Positions 17,857 through 27,184 of a stretch of DNA of 64,000 nt are shown piece after piece (positions within the stretch are counted from its first letter, which is position 1; each line of letters starts with the position of its first letter). A program made the position numbers and the translations under genes. The DNA is taken from contig NZ_FWFT01000003.1 in NCBI RefSeq assembly GCF_900172275.1, forward strand, positions 62,001 through 126,000. The letters are read 5' to 3'. The notes under the pieces were generated by a model. It was not told the DNA's origin. It saw only the letters and a program-made list of their open reading frames with translations, and ran no database searches. Source of the DNA: Pseudooctadecabacter jejudonensis (lineage in GTDB: Bacteria > Pseudomonadota > Alphaproteobacteria > Rhodobacterales > Rhodobacteraceae).

Positions 17857-19201
17857 GACCGATATCGTGAGCCTTATAAATCTCAACCAATCGCGCAACC
17901 GCGGCCTCTGGCGCCATTTCTTCGCTTTCACCGGTTTTACGAGAGGTCAGTTCAACCACACCGTTCTTCAATCCGCGCGGCCCCACGGTGATCCGCCATG
18001 GCAGGCCAATCATATCCATCGTGGCGAATTTGCCGCCCGCACGTTCATCGCGGTCATCATAAAGCGGCTCAAGCCCCGCATTGGTCAGTTGTGCATAGAG
18101 CGCCTCACAGGCCGCATCGGCCTCAGCATCGCCCTGTTTCAGGTTCACAATGCCCGCGTGATAAGGCGTCACGCCCTCAGGCCAGATGATGCCATTGTCG
18201 TCGTGGCTGGCCTCAATGATGGCACCCAGCAAACGTGACACGCCAATCCCGTGGGACCCCATATGAACAGGCACGGGCTTGCCATCGGGCCCCTGGACAG
18301 TGGCGCCCATGGCCTCGGAATATTTGGTGCCGAAATAGAAGATCTGGCCCACTTCGATGCCACGGGCGACCTTGCGACGCTCCTCAGGCACCTCATTGAA
18401 AAGGGCCTCGTCGTGGGTCTCATCCGTGCGGGCGTATTTGGTTGTAAACTCTTCCATCACGGCGGCACATTGATCGACGTTGTCATAATCAATATCGCGG
18501 TCGCCAAAGGTCAGATCGGTAACGGCTGAATCGTAGAACACCTCTGATTCACCAGTCTCTGCCAGCACCAGAAATTCATGCGTGTCATCGCCACCGATGG
18601 GGCCTGAATCCGCGCGCATCGGAATGGCCTGCAGCCCCATACGTTCATAGGTGCGCAGATAGCTCACGAGGTGACGATTGTAGGCGTGCAGCGCGTCTTC
18701 CTTCGTCAGATCGAAGTTGTAGCCGTCCTTCATATAAAATTCGCGGCCCCGCATCACCCCGAACCGAGGACGGCGTTCATCGCGGAATTTCCACTGGATC
18801 TGATAGAGCGTCAGGGGAAGGGATTTGTAACTGCTCACATGGCTGCGGAAGATATCTGTCACCAGTTCTTCTGCCGTCGGGGTGAACAACATCTCATGGT
18901 CGTGGCGGTCAGTGATCCGCAAAAGTTCGTCGCCGTAGGCGTCATAGCGTCCGCTTTCGCGCCACAGATCCGCCGACTGGATCGTCGGCATCTGGATGGC
19001 GATGTGCCCTGCTTTGGCCTGCTCTTCGTGCACGATGTCTTCAATGCGCCGCAGGACTTTGAACCCCAAAGGCAGCCAGGAATAGATGCCCGCACTGGCC
19101 TGTTTGATCATCCCGGCCTGCAGCATGTAGCGGTGGCTGACGATCTGGGCGTCGCGGGGGCTTTCTTTGAGAACGGGTAGGAAATAACGGCTCAGGCGCA
19201 T
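17849..19201 (-). CDS. proS: Prolyl-tRNA synthetase, short bacterial type
   Basis: 450-aa class II aminoacyl-tRNA synthetase lacking the editing insert, the form normal in alphaproteobacteria. The N-terminus [19 protein letters not shown], motif 2 ([27 protein letters not shown]), motif 3 ([14 protein letters not shown]) and the anticodon-binding domain (about 350-440, [23 protein letters not shown]) are all present. It charges tRNA-Pro in the cytosol. It is followed by an overlapping VOC gene. Confidence 0.96.
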   Translation of the reverse strand: MRLSRYFLPVLKESPRDAQIVSHRYMLQAGMIKQASAGIYSWLPLGFKVLRRIEDIVHEEQAKAGHIAIQMPTIQSADLWRESGRYDAYGDELLRITDRHDHEMLFTPTAEELVTDIFRSHVSSYKSLPLTLYQIQWKFRDERRPRFGVMRGREFYMKDGYNFDLTKEDALHAYNRHLVSYLRTYERMGLQAIPMRADSGPIGGDDTHEFLVLAETGESEVFYDSAVTDLTFGDRDIDYDNVDQCAAVMEEFTTKYARTDETHDEALFNEVPEERRKVARGIEVGQIFYFGTKYSEAMGATVQGPDGKPVPVHMGSHGIGVSRLLGAIIEASHDDNGIIWPEGVTPYHAGIVNLKQGDAEADAACEALYAQLTNAGLEPLYDDRDERAGGKFATMDMIGLPWRITVGPRGLKNGVVELTSRKTGESEEMAPEAAVARLVEIYKAHDIGHG

Positions 19202-19447
19202 GGGGGACTCTTTATCTGTCTGGTTGGCGAAGATGTATCAGACCCCCACCCAAGGGCAAGCGCGCATGCGACGGGCACAAACGCGGCCCTTTATTTTACT
19301 GCGCGCACGTGCACGCCCGCGCATTCGTTGGTTTTAATCTTTTGGATCAAACATTTCGCATGATCACAGGGTCGTGATCAAAGTGACCCAACCGTGAACA
19401 GGCTGCGTAACCCTAATCACAACACAAACAAAATTGGGATACTACAG
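19202..19447. other. Divergent intergenic region proS / fasciclin gene
   Basis: The 246 bases must hold promoters for both divergent genes. A T-rich stretch (TTTTAATCTTTTGG) lies at about 19332-19345 and a perfect inverted repeat at 19361-19380. No RNA gene or additional ORF was recognised. Confidence 0.5.
19361..19380. promoter_or_regulatory. Perfect inverted repeat, candidate operator
   Basis: TGATCAC (19361-19367) and GTGATCA (19374-19380) are exact inverted copies separated by six bases, and sit 67 bp before the fasciclin start. A spacing of 13 bp between half-site centres fits a dimeric regulator. The regulator is not identified. Confidence 0.45.
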
Positions 19448-19960
19448 ATGAAAACGCTTTCCACCTTTGCCGCTGCTGCCACGCTTGCCATTGCAGGCTC
19501 TGCTGCGTCCGCGCAATCCATCACTGAGATCGCAGCGGGCGATGAGCGGTTCACAACCCTGGTGGCTGCCGTCACCGCCGCTGGCCTCGCCGACACGCTT
19601 GCAGGCCCTGGTGAATTCACCGTCTACGCCCCTGTCAACGACGCCTTCGCAGCCCTGCCAGCGGGCACGGTTGAAACCCTCCTGCAGCCTGAGAACAAAG
19701 GCCAGCTGACCGACGTTCTGCTGTACCATGTGGACGACCGCATCCTGACAGCATCCGATTTCCCCCACGGGTCCAACTACTTCAAGCCGATCAATGACTC
19801 CGAGCGTCTGTGCATCACATCCGCCAACGGCGGCGTCACCATCGCAGACGGCACCGGTGAGACCGCAAACGTGATCATCGCCAACATCGAAGCCGACAAC
19901 GGCATCATCCACGTGATCGACAAGGTCCTGCTGCCAGGCACGCGCCCCGCCTGCCACTAA
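19448..19960 (+). CDS. Secreted fasciclin (FAS1) domain protein
   Basis: 170-aa protein with a cleavable signal peptide (MKTLSTFAAAATLAIAGSAASA) and a single FAS1 domain covering about 28-165. The H1 motif FTVYAPVNDAFAAL and the C-terminal NGIIHVIDKVLLP are typical. FAS1 proteins are periplasmic or surface exposed and mediate adhesion or bind small molecules; the bacterial role is unclear. The ATG at 19448 is chosen for the signal peptide. It is monocistronic, closed by a strong terminator. Confidence 0.9.
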   Translation: MKTLSTFAAAATLAIAGSAASAQSITEIAAGDERFTTLVAAVTAAGLADTLAGPGEFTVYAPVNDAFAALPAGTVETLLQPENKGQLTDVLLYHVDDRILTASDFPHGSNYFKPINDSERLCITSANGGVTIADGTGETANVIIANIEADNGIIHVIDKVLLPGTRPACH

Positions 19961-20016
19961 GAGGTTCCCGAGGCCGGGTGACGTTGAACCAAACGCCAAA
20001 GTCACCCGCCCCTTCA

Positions 20017-20052
20017 GGCCCCGTACATCCGAACGGACGTGCGGGGCCTTTT
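20017..20052 (+). terminator. Rho-independent terminator after fasciclin gene
   Basis: A GC-rich stem (arms starting GGCCCCG and ending CGGGGCC, about 13 pairs with one wobble and one mismatch, GAAC loop) is followed by TTTT at 20049-20052. It lies about 55 bp after the fasciclin stop and before the AI-2E permease gene. Confidence 0.8.
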
Positions 20053-20130
20053 GGTGTCTAAACCTTGCATCTGGGACGGGGCTGCGCCACTTAAGGGGGT
20101 ATCTCTCGCAATCAAAAGACCCATTCTCTC

Positions 20131-21258
20131 ATGGCCATCACACCACAAAAACAGCTTCAGTACTGGGGCATCGCGGCGATTGTGTTTGCGCTGGTCTTGT
20201 ATGGCCTTGGCAATGTGCTGGCGCCCTACATTTTGGGCGGCGCGATTGCCTATTGTCTTGACCCGATCGCGGATCGGCTGGAGGCATGGGGCCTGAGCCG
20301 GATCATGGCCACGGTGGTCATCACCTTATCAGGCATCCTTCTGTTTCTATTGATCTTTTTGTTGGTCGTGCCCACACTGATTGGCCAGCTGGGGGAGTTG
20401 ATCGCCCAAATCGGCCGCATCGTAGGGGATTTGCCCCAAACATGGGAACGCTTCAAAGACTGGGCGTCCGAGCGCATCCCCGGGGTCGAGCTTGAGGGGG
20501 CATTCCTGCAAGAACAACTGGCCAACCTTGGCGCAGCCATCCAGTCGCGCAGTGCGCAGGTGGTCAACGCATTGGTGTCTTCCGCCCAAGGGATCATGAA
20601 CGTGATCGTTCTGGTGCTGATTGTGCCTGTTGTGACGTTTTATCTGCTGATGGACTGGGACCGCATGGTCGCCAACGTGGACGATATGCTTCCGCGTGAA
20701 CATCAATCCACAATTCGCGATCTGGCCAGCCAGATCGACCGTACCTTGGCGTCCTTTATTCGCGGGCAAGGAACGGTGTGTTTGATCCTTGGCACCTATT
20801 ACGGCGTGGCATTAATGCTGGCGGGGCTGAATTTTGGCCTGATCGTTGGCCTGATTGCCGGCCTGATTTCGTTCATTCCCTACGTCGGCGCTCTGGTCGG
20901 CGGGGCCTTGGCCTTCGGGCTGGCGCTGTTTCAATGGTGGGGCGGCACCGAAATGGTGGACGGCGAAACCGTGCAGACGGGCATCAACTGGCTGCGCATT
21001 GGCATTGTTGGCGCGATCTTTGCCTTCGGTCAATTTGTTGAGGGCAATTTCCTGACGCCAAACCTTGTTGGTTCCTCCGTTGGGCTGCACCCCGTCTGGC
21101 TGATCCTTGCACTGTCAGTCTTTGGATCCCTCTTTGGGTTTGTCGGCATGTTGATCGCGGTGCCTGTGGCCGCAATCATCGGTGTGCTGGCGCGCTTTGG
21201 CATCAACGAATACAAGAAAAGCCGCCTTTACCAAGGACCGGCTGAAGGCGACAGCTAA
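20131..21258 (+). CDS. AI-2E family transporter (PerM-like permease)
   Basis: 375-aa inner-membrane protein with about eight helices and the family pattern: two N-terminal helices, a soluble segment (about 75-150), then FVGTLVLI-like repeats and GLIAGLISFIPYVGALVGG followed by FVEGNFLTPNLVGSSVGLHPVWLI. Members export quorum signal AI-2, ions or unknown solutes; the substrate here is unknown. It lies 1 bp before hdaA, in the AI-2E-hdaA-ppk1-ppx order seen in many Rhodobacterales. Confidence 0.9.
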   Translation: MAITPQKQLQYWGIAAIVFALVLYGLGNVLAPYILGGAIAYCLDPIADRLEAWGLSRIMATVVITLSGILLFLLIFLLVVPTLIGQLGELIAQIGRIVGDLPQTWERFKDWASERIPGVELEGAFLQEQLANLGAAIQSRSAQVVNALVSSAQGIMNVIVLVLIVPVVTFYLLMDWDRMVANVDDMLPREHQSTIRDLASQIDRTLASFIRGQGTVCLILGTYYGVALMLAGLNFGLIVGLIAGLISFIPYVGALVGGALAFGLALFQWWGGTEMVDGETVQTGINWLRIGIVGAIFAFGQFVEGNFLTPNLVGSSVGLHPVWLILALSVFGSLFGFVGMLIAVPVAAIIGVLARFGINEYKKSRLYQGPAEGDS

Positions 21259-21259
21259 C

Positions 21260-21931
21260 ATGGCTGAGCAACTGGCGTTCGATTTGCCAGCCACCGTGCG
21301 GTTGGGGGCGGACGATTTCTTTGTCTCACCGGCCAATGAACAGGCCTTTGCGATGGTGCGGACGCCTGCCGCGTGGCCCGATGGAAAGCTCGCGCTTATT
21401 GGGCCCTCAGGGTCGGGCAAGACCCATTTGGCGGGTATCTTGGCGGCTGAGGCGGGGTTGGATGTCATCACGGCATCTGACATCGACCCCGCTGCCCCAT
21501 TGCCCACACGCGGACTGATCGTTGAGGACGGCGAAGGATTGGCCCCCGTCGCAGAAGAATGGCTGTTTCACACCCACAACCACTTGCGCGCGCAAACCCT
21601 GCCGCTGCTTTTGACAGGACGCTCAGCGCCTGCGCGCTGGGACATCGCCTTGCCTGATTTGCGCAGTCGCTTGGTCGCAGCCACGACGGCCCGCATCGGC
21701 ACACCGGATGATCCGTTGCTTATGGCTGTCTTGCTCAAACACTTTTCGGATCGCCAACTCATGCCAGCGCCCGACGTCATCGCCTATCTGCAACGTCACC
21801 TGCCACGATCGTTTGAGGCTATCCGCGCCACGGTTCGCACCCTTGACCGCGCCGCCCTCGAACAGGGCAAACCCCTCACACGGCCATTCGTGCGTGATGT
21901 TCTGGACTCTGTCGCCCCTGACACGCGATAG
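21260..21931 (+). CDS. hdaA: HdaA-like regulator of DnaA (DnaA-related AAA+ protein)
   Basis: 223-aa DnaA-domain III homologue lacking the DNA-binding domain IV, as in Hda. It begins with the clamp-binding-like QLAFDLP, has Walker A GPSGSGKTHLAG, a degenerate Walker B (LIVEDGE), and sensor-type residues around LPDLRSRLVAATTARIGTPDD. HdaA with the beta clamp stimulates DnaA-ATP hydrolysis and so limits replication initiation. The start ATG at 21260 follows the previous stop by one base; an earlier frame start lies inside the permease gene. Confidence 0.85.
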   Translation: MAEQLAFDLPATVRLGADDFFVSPANEQAFAMVRTPAAWPDGKLALIGPSGSGKTHLAGILAAEAGLDVITASDIDPAAPLPTRGLIVEDGEGLAPVAEEWLFHTHNHLRAQTLPLLLTGRSAPARWDIALPDLRSRLVAATTARIGTPDDPLLMAVLLKHFSDRQLMPAPDVIAYLQRHLPRSFEAIRATVRTLDRAALEQGKPLTRPFVRDVLDSVAPDTR

Positions 21932-21970
21932 TGACATATTCCCGTAACACATCCCTGCAATAAGGCGCTG

Positions 21971-24139
21971 ATGACACAGGCAGATTTCCTCAAGGCCGAT
22001 TTCCCCGATCCCGTCACACTGGACGCGGATCTGTCTGGCCCCGCCCGCTATTTCAATCGCGAACTCAGCTGGCTGGGGTTCAACTGGCGCGTGTTGGAAG
22101 AGGCCGAGAACCCCCGCGTGCCGCTGTTGGAACGTCTGCGGTTCTTGTCGATCTCAGCCACGAACCTTGATGAATTCTACACCGTGCGCGTCGCGGGCCT
22201 GCGCGAATTGGTGCATGAGGGCAATGTCACCCCCTCGAACGACGGGCTGACACCTGCACAACAACTCAGCCTGATCAACGCGGACGCCCGCAACCTGCTG
22301 GCACGCCAGCAAAAGGTCTTCGTGACCCTAAGGGCGGAAATGGAAGACCAATCCATCACCATTCTCACCCGCGATGATCTGACCGACGAAGACCGCGTGT
22401 TTTTGAAAAACGTGTTTTTCAAACAGGTGTTTCCTGTGCTGAGCCCATTGGCGATTGATCCGGCACACCCGTTTCCGTTTCTGCCAAATGAAGGCTTCGC
22501 CCTCGCGCTGGAATTGGAACGTATCAACGACAAACGCGCCCTGCGGGCCTTGCTGCCCGTGCCGCAACAAATCGACCGCTATATTGCCGTCCCGTCTGGG
22601 GACGGCCACAGGTTCCTGCCGTTGGAAGACCTGCTTATGGACAATCTGGGCGGGCTGTTTCCAGGGTATAAGGTCAAAGGATCCTGCGCATTCCGTGTCC
22701 TGCGCGACAGCGATCTTGAGGTGGAGGACGAGGCCGAGGACCTCGTACGGGAGTTTGAAGTCGCCCTGAAACGTCGCCGCAGGGGGGAAGTCGTATCGAT
22801 GCGCGTCTCAGGCGGGGCGCCTGCGGGCTTGCGCAAATTGATCATGGATGAGCTTCACGTGACCGAAGCCGAGGTCGTTGAAATCAATGGCGTCATCGGT
22901 CTGGCAGATCTGAAAGAGTTGGTGCTGGATGCGCGGCCCGATCTGCTGTGGCCCGCATTCGCCCCCCGCATTCCCGAACGCGTGCAGGACCACGATGGCG
23001 ACCTGTTCGCCGCCATCCGCCGCAAGGACATGTTGCTGCACCACCCCTATGAGACCTTTGACATGGTCGTGCGCTTCTTGCGGCAGGCCGCCAACGACCC
23101 CAATGTGGTGGCCATCAAGCAAACGCTCTACCGGACCTCCAAACGCTCCCCCATTGTTGAGGCCCTGTGTGAAGCGGCCGAGGACGGCAAATCCGTCACT
23201 GCCTTGGTTGAACTGAAAGCGCGGTTTGATGAGGCTGCAAACATCCGCCAATCCCGCCGTCTGGAACGGGCTGGTGCGCACGTGGTTTATGGGTTTCTTG
23301 ACCTCAAGACCCACGCCAAAATCTCAACCGTGGTGCGCCGCGAAGGGGATGAACTGGTCACCTACACGCACTATGGCACCGGCAACTATCACCCGATCAC
23401 GGCCAAGATCTACACGGATCTGTCGTTCTTTACCTGCGATGCCGCACTTGGGCGGGATGCCACCAAGGTGTTCAACTACCTCAGCGGGTATGTGCAGCCC
23501 GAAAACCTCGAGAACCTGTCGATCTCTCCGCTGACCCTTAAATCCGAACTCATCAACATGATCGCCGCCGAGGCCGAGCACGCCCGCGCGGGCAAGCCTG
23601 CCGAAATCTGGGCCAAGATGAACAGTCTGGTTGAGGCCGACGTGATCGACGCCTTGTACGAGGCCAGCCAAGCGGGCGTGAAAATCAGCCTTGTGGTGCG
23701 CGGCATTTGCGGGCTGCGCCCAGGCATCAAAGGGCTGAGTGAAAACATCCGCGTCAAATCCATCGTGGGCAGGTTTCTTGAGCATTCGCGCATTGTTTGT
23801 TTTGGCAATGGCAAGGGTCTGCCCAGCAAAAAGGCACGCGTGTTCTTTTCCTCCGCCGACTGGATGGGCCGCAACCTCAACCGGCGGGTCGAGACCATGG
23901 TTGAGGTCACCAACAATACCGTCAAAGCGCAAATCGTCAGCCAGATCATGGCGGCAAATCTGGCCGATGTGGCACAAAGCTGGGTCATGGGGGCAGATGG
24001 GACGTTTGCCCGCGCGCAGGTCGAAGACGGCACCTTTGCGTTCAACTGCCACCGCTTTTTCATGGAAAACCCATCGTTGTCGGGGCGCGGATCGGCGGGG
24101 GCGTCCGATGTGCCCAAACTGACGCACACGGACGACTGA
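21971..24139 (+). CDS. ppk1: Polyphosphate kinase 1
   Basis: 722-aa enzyme that reversibly makes polyphosphate from ATP. The N and H domains start YFNRELSWLGFNWRVLEEA; the two phospholipase-D-like C domains contain the phosphorylated His region (DLKTHAKISTVVRR) and GTGNYHPITAKIYTDLSFFT, with FSSADWMGRNLNRRVE in the second. Full length for PPK1. It is followed 74 bp on by ppx and preceded by hdaA, so polyphosphate turnover and replication control share a transcription unit here. Confidence 0.95.
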   Translation: MTQADFLKADFPDPVTLDADLSGPARYFNRELSWLGFNWRVLEEAENPRVPLLERLRFLSISATNLDEFYTVRVAGLRELVHEGNVTPSNDGLTPAQQLSLINADARNLLARQQKVFVTLRAEMEDQSITILTRDDLTDEDRVFLKNVFFKQVFPVLSPLAIDPAHPFPFLPNEGFALALELERINDKRALRALLPVPQQIDRYIAVPSGDGHRFLPLEDLLMDNLGGLFPGYKVKGSCAFRVLRDSDLEVEDEAEDLVREFEVALKRRRRGEVVSMRVSGGAPAGLRKLIMDELHVTEAEVVEINGVIGLADLKELVLDARPDLLWPAFAPRIPERVQDHDGDLFAAIRRKDMLLHHPYETFDMVVRFLRQAANDPNVVAIKQTLYRTSKRSPIVEALCEAAEDGKSVTALVELKARFDEAANIRQSRRLERAGAHVVYGFLDLKTHAKISTVVRREGDELVTYTHYGTGNYHPITAKIYTDLSFFTCDAALGRDATKVFNYLSGYVQPENLENLSISPLTLKSELINMIAAEAEHARAGKPAEIWAKMNSLVEADVIDALYEASQAGVKISLVVRGICGLRPGIKGLSENIRVKSIVGRFLEHSRIVCFGNGKGLPSKKARVFFSSADWMGRNLNRRVETMVEVTNNTVKAQIVSQIMAANLADVAQSWVMGADGTFARAQVEDGTFAFNCHRFFMENPSLSGRGSAGASDVPKLTHTDD

Positions 24140-24213
24140 CCGCGCATTGACACGGCCGCGACGGGCCGCGATGGTTCGGCGCAATGGGGACACGGACAGA
24201 TGAGGATCATCTG

Positions 24214-25785
24214 ATGGATGGACAAAAACCAACCGATGACGCACCTGATTGGGGGCCTTTTGGCCGCCCGTTGTTCGATGACCCGAAGGCCCGCGCGCTC
24301 GCCCGCGTCGGCGTCATTGATGTGGGTTCAAACTCTGTCCGGATGGTGATTTTTGACGGGGCTGCGCGATCGCCCGCCTATTTTTACAACGAAAAGATCA
24401 TGGCTGGCTTGGGTGCGGGCATGGCCGAAACAGGCCGCCTGAACCCCGAAGGCCGCGCACGCGCGCTGTCCGCGATCAAGCGGTTTGTGGCGATTGCTGC
24501 GGGCCTTGGCATCCCGCCCCTGACGGCAGTCGCCACCGCTGCTGTGCGCGAGGCCGAAGACGGGCCCGATTTTCGCGCCGACGTGCTGCGTGAAACCGGG
24601 TTGAAAATCTGGGTGATCGACGGTCAGGAAGAGGCGCGGTTGTCTGCACAGGGCGTTTTGCTGGGCTGGCCCGGCAGCTACGGTCTGGTCTGTGACATCG
24701 GCGGATCGTCACTGGAATTGGCCGATCTGGCCGAAGGCCGTGTGGGCCGCCGTGAGACCTCCGCCCTTGGGCCGCTGAAACTGCGCGAAATCAAATCCAA
24801 GAAAAAGCGCCAAGCCTACATCAAATCAACCGTCAAAGACCTGTTTGGGCAGATGGGCGAACGCACGGGCCAACGTCTGTTCCTGGTGGGCGGATCATGG
24901 CGCGCCATCGCCCGCATTGACATGGAACGCCGCGGCTATCCCATGACCGTGCTGCACGAATATCGCATGACGCCCCAGCGCATCATCAAGACGATGAAGT
25001 ATATTGAAGACAGCGATCTGCAAGAATTACGGGGCCGCTGCGGCATCTCGGAAAGCCGCATGGCGCTGGTCCCTTATGCCGTGCGTGTCCTGCGTGAGGT
25101 CATCAGCCGGTTCAAACCCAAAGACATCACCATTTCCAGCTACGGCATCCGCGAAGGCATGTTGTATGAACAAATGCCGCAAGAGTTGCGTGAGCGGGAC
25201 CCGCTGATTGAGGCCTGCCGCTTTGCCGAGGCCAAGGATGCCCGCCTGCCCGGCTTTGGGCGCACCCTCTATCATTTCGTTATGCCATTGTTTGGCCGCG
25301 CAAATTTTCAACGCAAACGTCTGATCCGCGCGGCCTGCCTGCTGCACGATGTCAGCTGGCGCGCGCACCCAGACTACCGACATGAGGTTGTCTTCGACAA
25401 CGCCACCCGTGCCAACCTTGGCGGGCTGAAACATTCCGAACGTGTGTTCTTGGGCACCGCCTTGTTGCATCGCTATTCCAACAAACGCGAAGGATCACGG
25501 TTCGAGGAACTGTTTGACCTGATTGATGAGGCAGAGTTGAACCGCGCCGAAATTCTGGGCCGTGCCATGCGGTTGGGGGCAATGTTGTGGATGAAGGCCG
25601 ACGAACAGGCCGCAAAACTCAAATATTCGAAGAAATCAAACACACTGGAATTGGTGCTGCAAAGTGCCGCTGCCCCCCTGTTCGGCGAAGTTGCCCAATC
25701 CCGCTTTGACAGCCTAGCCGCGGCCCTTGGGGCCACTGGCACGGTGCGCATCAAAGGCGCACGCAAGACGCCTAAAGATCAATAG
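24214..25785 (+). CDS. ppx: Exopolyphosphatase (Ppx/GppA family)
   Basis: 523-aa phosphatase of the ASKHA fold, which hydrolyses polyphosphate ends or pppGpp. Seen: GVIDVGSNSVRMVIFDG, AVATAAVREAEDG, DIGGSSLELADL, and a C-terminal HD-like domain (AACLLHDVSWRAHPDYRHE) from about 330. The start is ATG at 24214 with GAGGA nearby; a start at 24184 would add ten residues. The 3' end overlaps the next convergent gene by 14 bp. Confidence 0.93.
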   Translation: MDGQKPTDDAPDWGPFGRPLFDDPKARALARVGVIDVGSNSVRMVIFDGAARSPAYFYNEKIMAGLGAGMAETGRLNPEGRARALSAIKRFVAIAAGLGIPPLTAVATAAVREAEDGPDFRADVLRETGLKIWVIDGQEEARLSAQGVLLGWPGSYGLVCDIGGSSLELADLAEGRVGRRETSALGPLKLREIKSKKKRQAYIKSTVKDLFGQMGERTGQRLFLVGGSWRAIARIDMERRGYPMTVLHEYRMTPQRIIKTMKYIEDSDLQELRGRCGISESRMALVPYAVRVLREVISRFKPKDITISSYGIREGMLYEQMPQELRERDPLIEACRFAEAKDARLPGFGRTLYHFVMPLFGRANFQRKRLIRAACLLHDVSWRAHPDYRHEVVFDNATRANLGGLKHSERVFLGTALLHRYSNKREGSRFEELFDLIDEAELNRAEILGRAMRLGAMLWMKADEQAAKLKYSKKSNTLELVLQSAAAPLFGEVAQSRFDSLAAALGATGTVRIKGARKTPKDQ

Positions 25786-26149
25786 GCGCGTTTTCCGGCG
25801 GTGTGAACTCCGGCGCATCTGGGCTGCGACGGATGATGATATCCCCGTTGGGCAAAATCTCGGGCGCTTCATAGTAGCGCACTGAATCCAACGTCCGCAC
25901 CAACTCCATCAAGGCGGGGCCCATCTCCGTCGCCAAAAGCTCCAACGCGGGCTCCAGCTCTTGCGCCATGTCGGAAAATTCGTCGATGGCGGGCTCCATC
26001 TCGGACATCAGCCCGCGAAAAAGCAGCTTGGCGCCTTCCTCCATCAAGGAAAACCCTTCTTCGATCCCCCCCTCTTCCTGCGTTTGGGCAGACAGGGGCA
26101 AGGCGTTGACGGACAGGACAAGGCAGGCGGACAAGATTACATGTTTCAT
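25772..26149 (-). CDS. Small exported acidic protein, unknown
   Basis: 125-aa protein with an N-terminal signal (MKHVILSACLVLSVNALPLSA) and an acidic, Met/Glu-rich helical region (EEGFSLMEEGAKLL, then EPALELLATEMGPAL), ending with the conserved tail ILPNGDIIIRRSPD. Such proteins recur in Rhodobacterales near ppx; function not known and some are mis-annotated as ATPases. The start gives a good signal peptide and lies 36 bp downstream of the next minus-strand gene. Confidence 0.7.
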   Translation of the reverse strand: MKHVILSACLVLSVNALPLSAQTQEEGGIEEGFSLMEEGAKLLFRGLMSEMEPAIDEFSDMAQELEPALELLATEMGPALMELVRTLDSVRYYEAPEILPNGDIIIRRSPDAPEFTPPENAPIDL

Positions 26150-26185
26150 ACACGCAATATAGGCACACTCCCCCCGATTCCAAAA

Positions 26186-27184
26186 TCAGGCGTCAAAGGT
26201 CATCACAACGGGGAAGTGGTCTGAGGCGGTCAACAGGGCCTCCATCAGGGGTTTATCCGCGAAACAGGCCGGATGATCAAAAGGATGAAGGATCGTCCAG
26301 TCTGCCCCCATGTCGCGCACGGACTGCGACACCATAATATAATCCAACAAGGCCGACAGATACCGTCCATGGGGCGGCAGTTTGAACCGTGCCGTGGCCG
26401 GCAGCGCACCCAAACGTCGCGACAGCGCCATTTCCGCATGCGGATCATAAAGCTGCTCCCCATGCCCCTCACCCAAGACAATCTCAACCCCTGATCGGCC
26501 AAACAGCTTTTCGAATTCGTCGAGGCCCGGACCGTCGTTGAAATCACCCATCACAATCATGGCGTCACCGGCGGCCAGATGCGCCTCGATCCGGCGGCGC
26601 AGCCAAATGCATTGCGCCAATTGTTTGCGCCGATTGGCAATGGAAATGCGCATAACCTCATCCTTGGTGCGCGCGCCATGGGGGGCTTTGGATTTCGCGT
26701 GTACGCCGATCACCCGGAACGCCTTGTCTTGAGACGTGACCAACAATTCCAGCGGCGGTTTTGACCACCGCACCCCGTCAGGCAAATCATCGCTGTCCAA
26801 ATCCATGTCGATGGTGTCGTCAAACTGCGGCGCACCCAAGGTGCTGGGTGCATGTTCTGCCGACATCATGTCGGGATCGTAGAGAAACAGAATCTCCTGT
26901 TGGGTGTGGTTGACAAAGCCGATGATCGCACGGCGTGCGCGTAGCCCAAACCGCGCAGCGAACCCCTCAAGGGCGGCGGCGCCATCACGGCGGGCATGGG
27001 AATCCGGCCCTTCGATCACCATAATCCCGTCCGCATCCATCGCCTTGAACACATGGCCCAAGGCCGCCGTTTGCGCGGCCCGCGTTACATCACGACGACC
27101 TGACCACCGGTCGTCGTCGTACAATTGCCCGTCATTGTCGAACAGGTTGGAAAACCATTCTACATTGTAGGTCGCCAGCTTCAC
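26186..27184 (-). CDS. Endonuclease/exonuclease/phosphatase family protein
   Basis: 332-aa hydrolase of the EEP fold. Conserved pieces: KLATYNVEWFSNLFDN at the N-terminus, VIEGPDSH, the catalytic GDFNDGPG, and the C-terminal TASDHFPVVMTFDA with the general-base Asp-His. It could act on nucleic acids, lipids or sugars; no signal peptide is visible. Its start overlaps the stop of the DjlA-like gene by 4 bp. Confidence 0.86.
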   Translation of the reverse strand: MKLATYNVEWFSNLFDNDGQLYDDDRWSGRRDVTRAAQTAALGHVFKAMDADGIMVIEGPDSHARRDGAAALEGFAARFGLRARRAIIGFVNHTQQEILFLYDPDMMSAEHAPSTLGAPQFDDTIDMDLDSDDLPDGVRWSKPPLELLVTSQDKAFRVIGVHAKSKAPHGARTKDEVMRISIANRRKQLAQCIWLRRRIEAHLAAGDAMIVMGDFNDGPGLDEFEKLFGRSGVEIVLGEGHGEQLYDPHAEMALSRRLGALPATARFKLPPHGRYLSALLDYIMVSQSVRDMGADWTILHPFDHPACFADKPLMEALLTASDHFPVVMTFDA

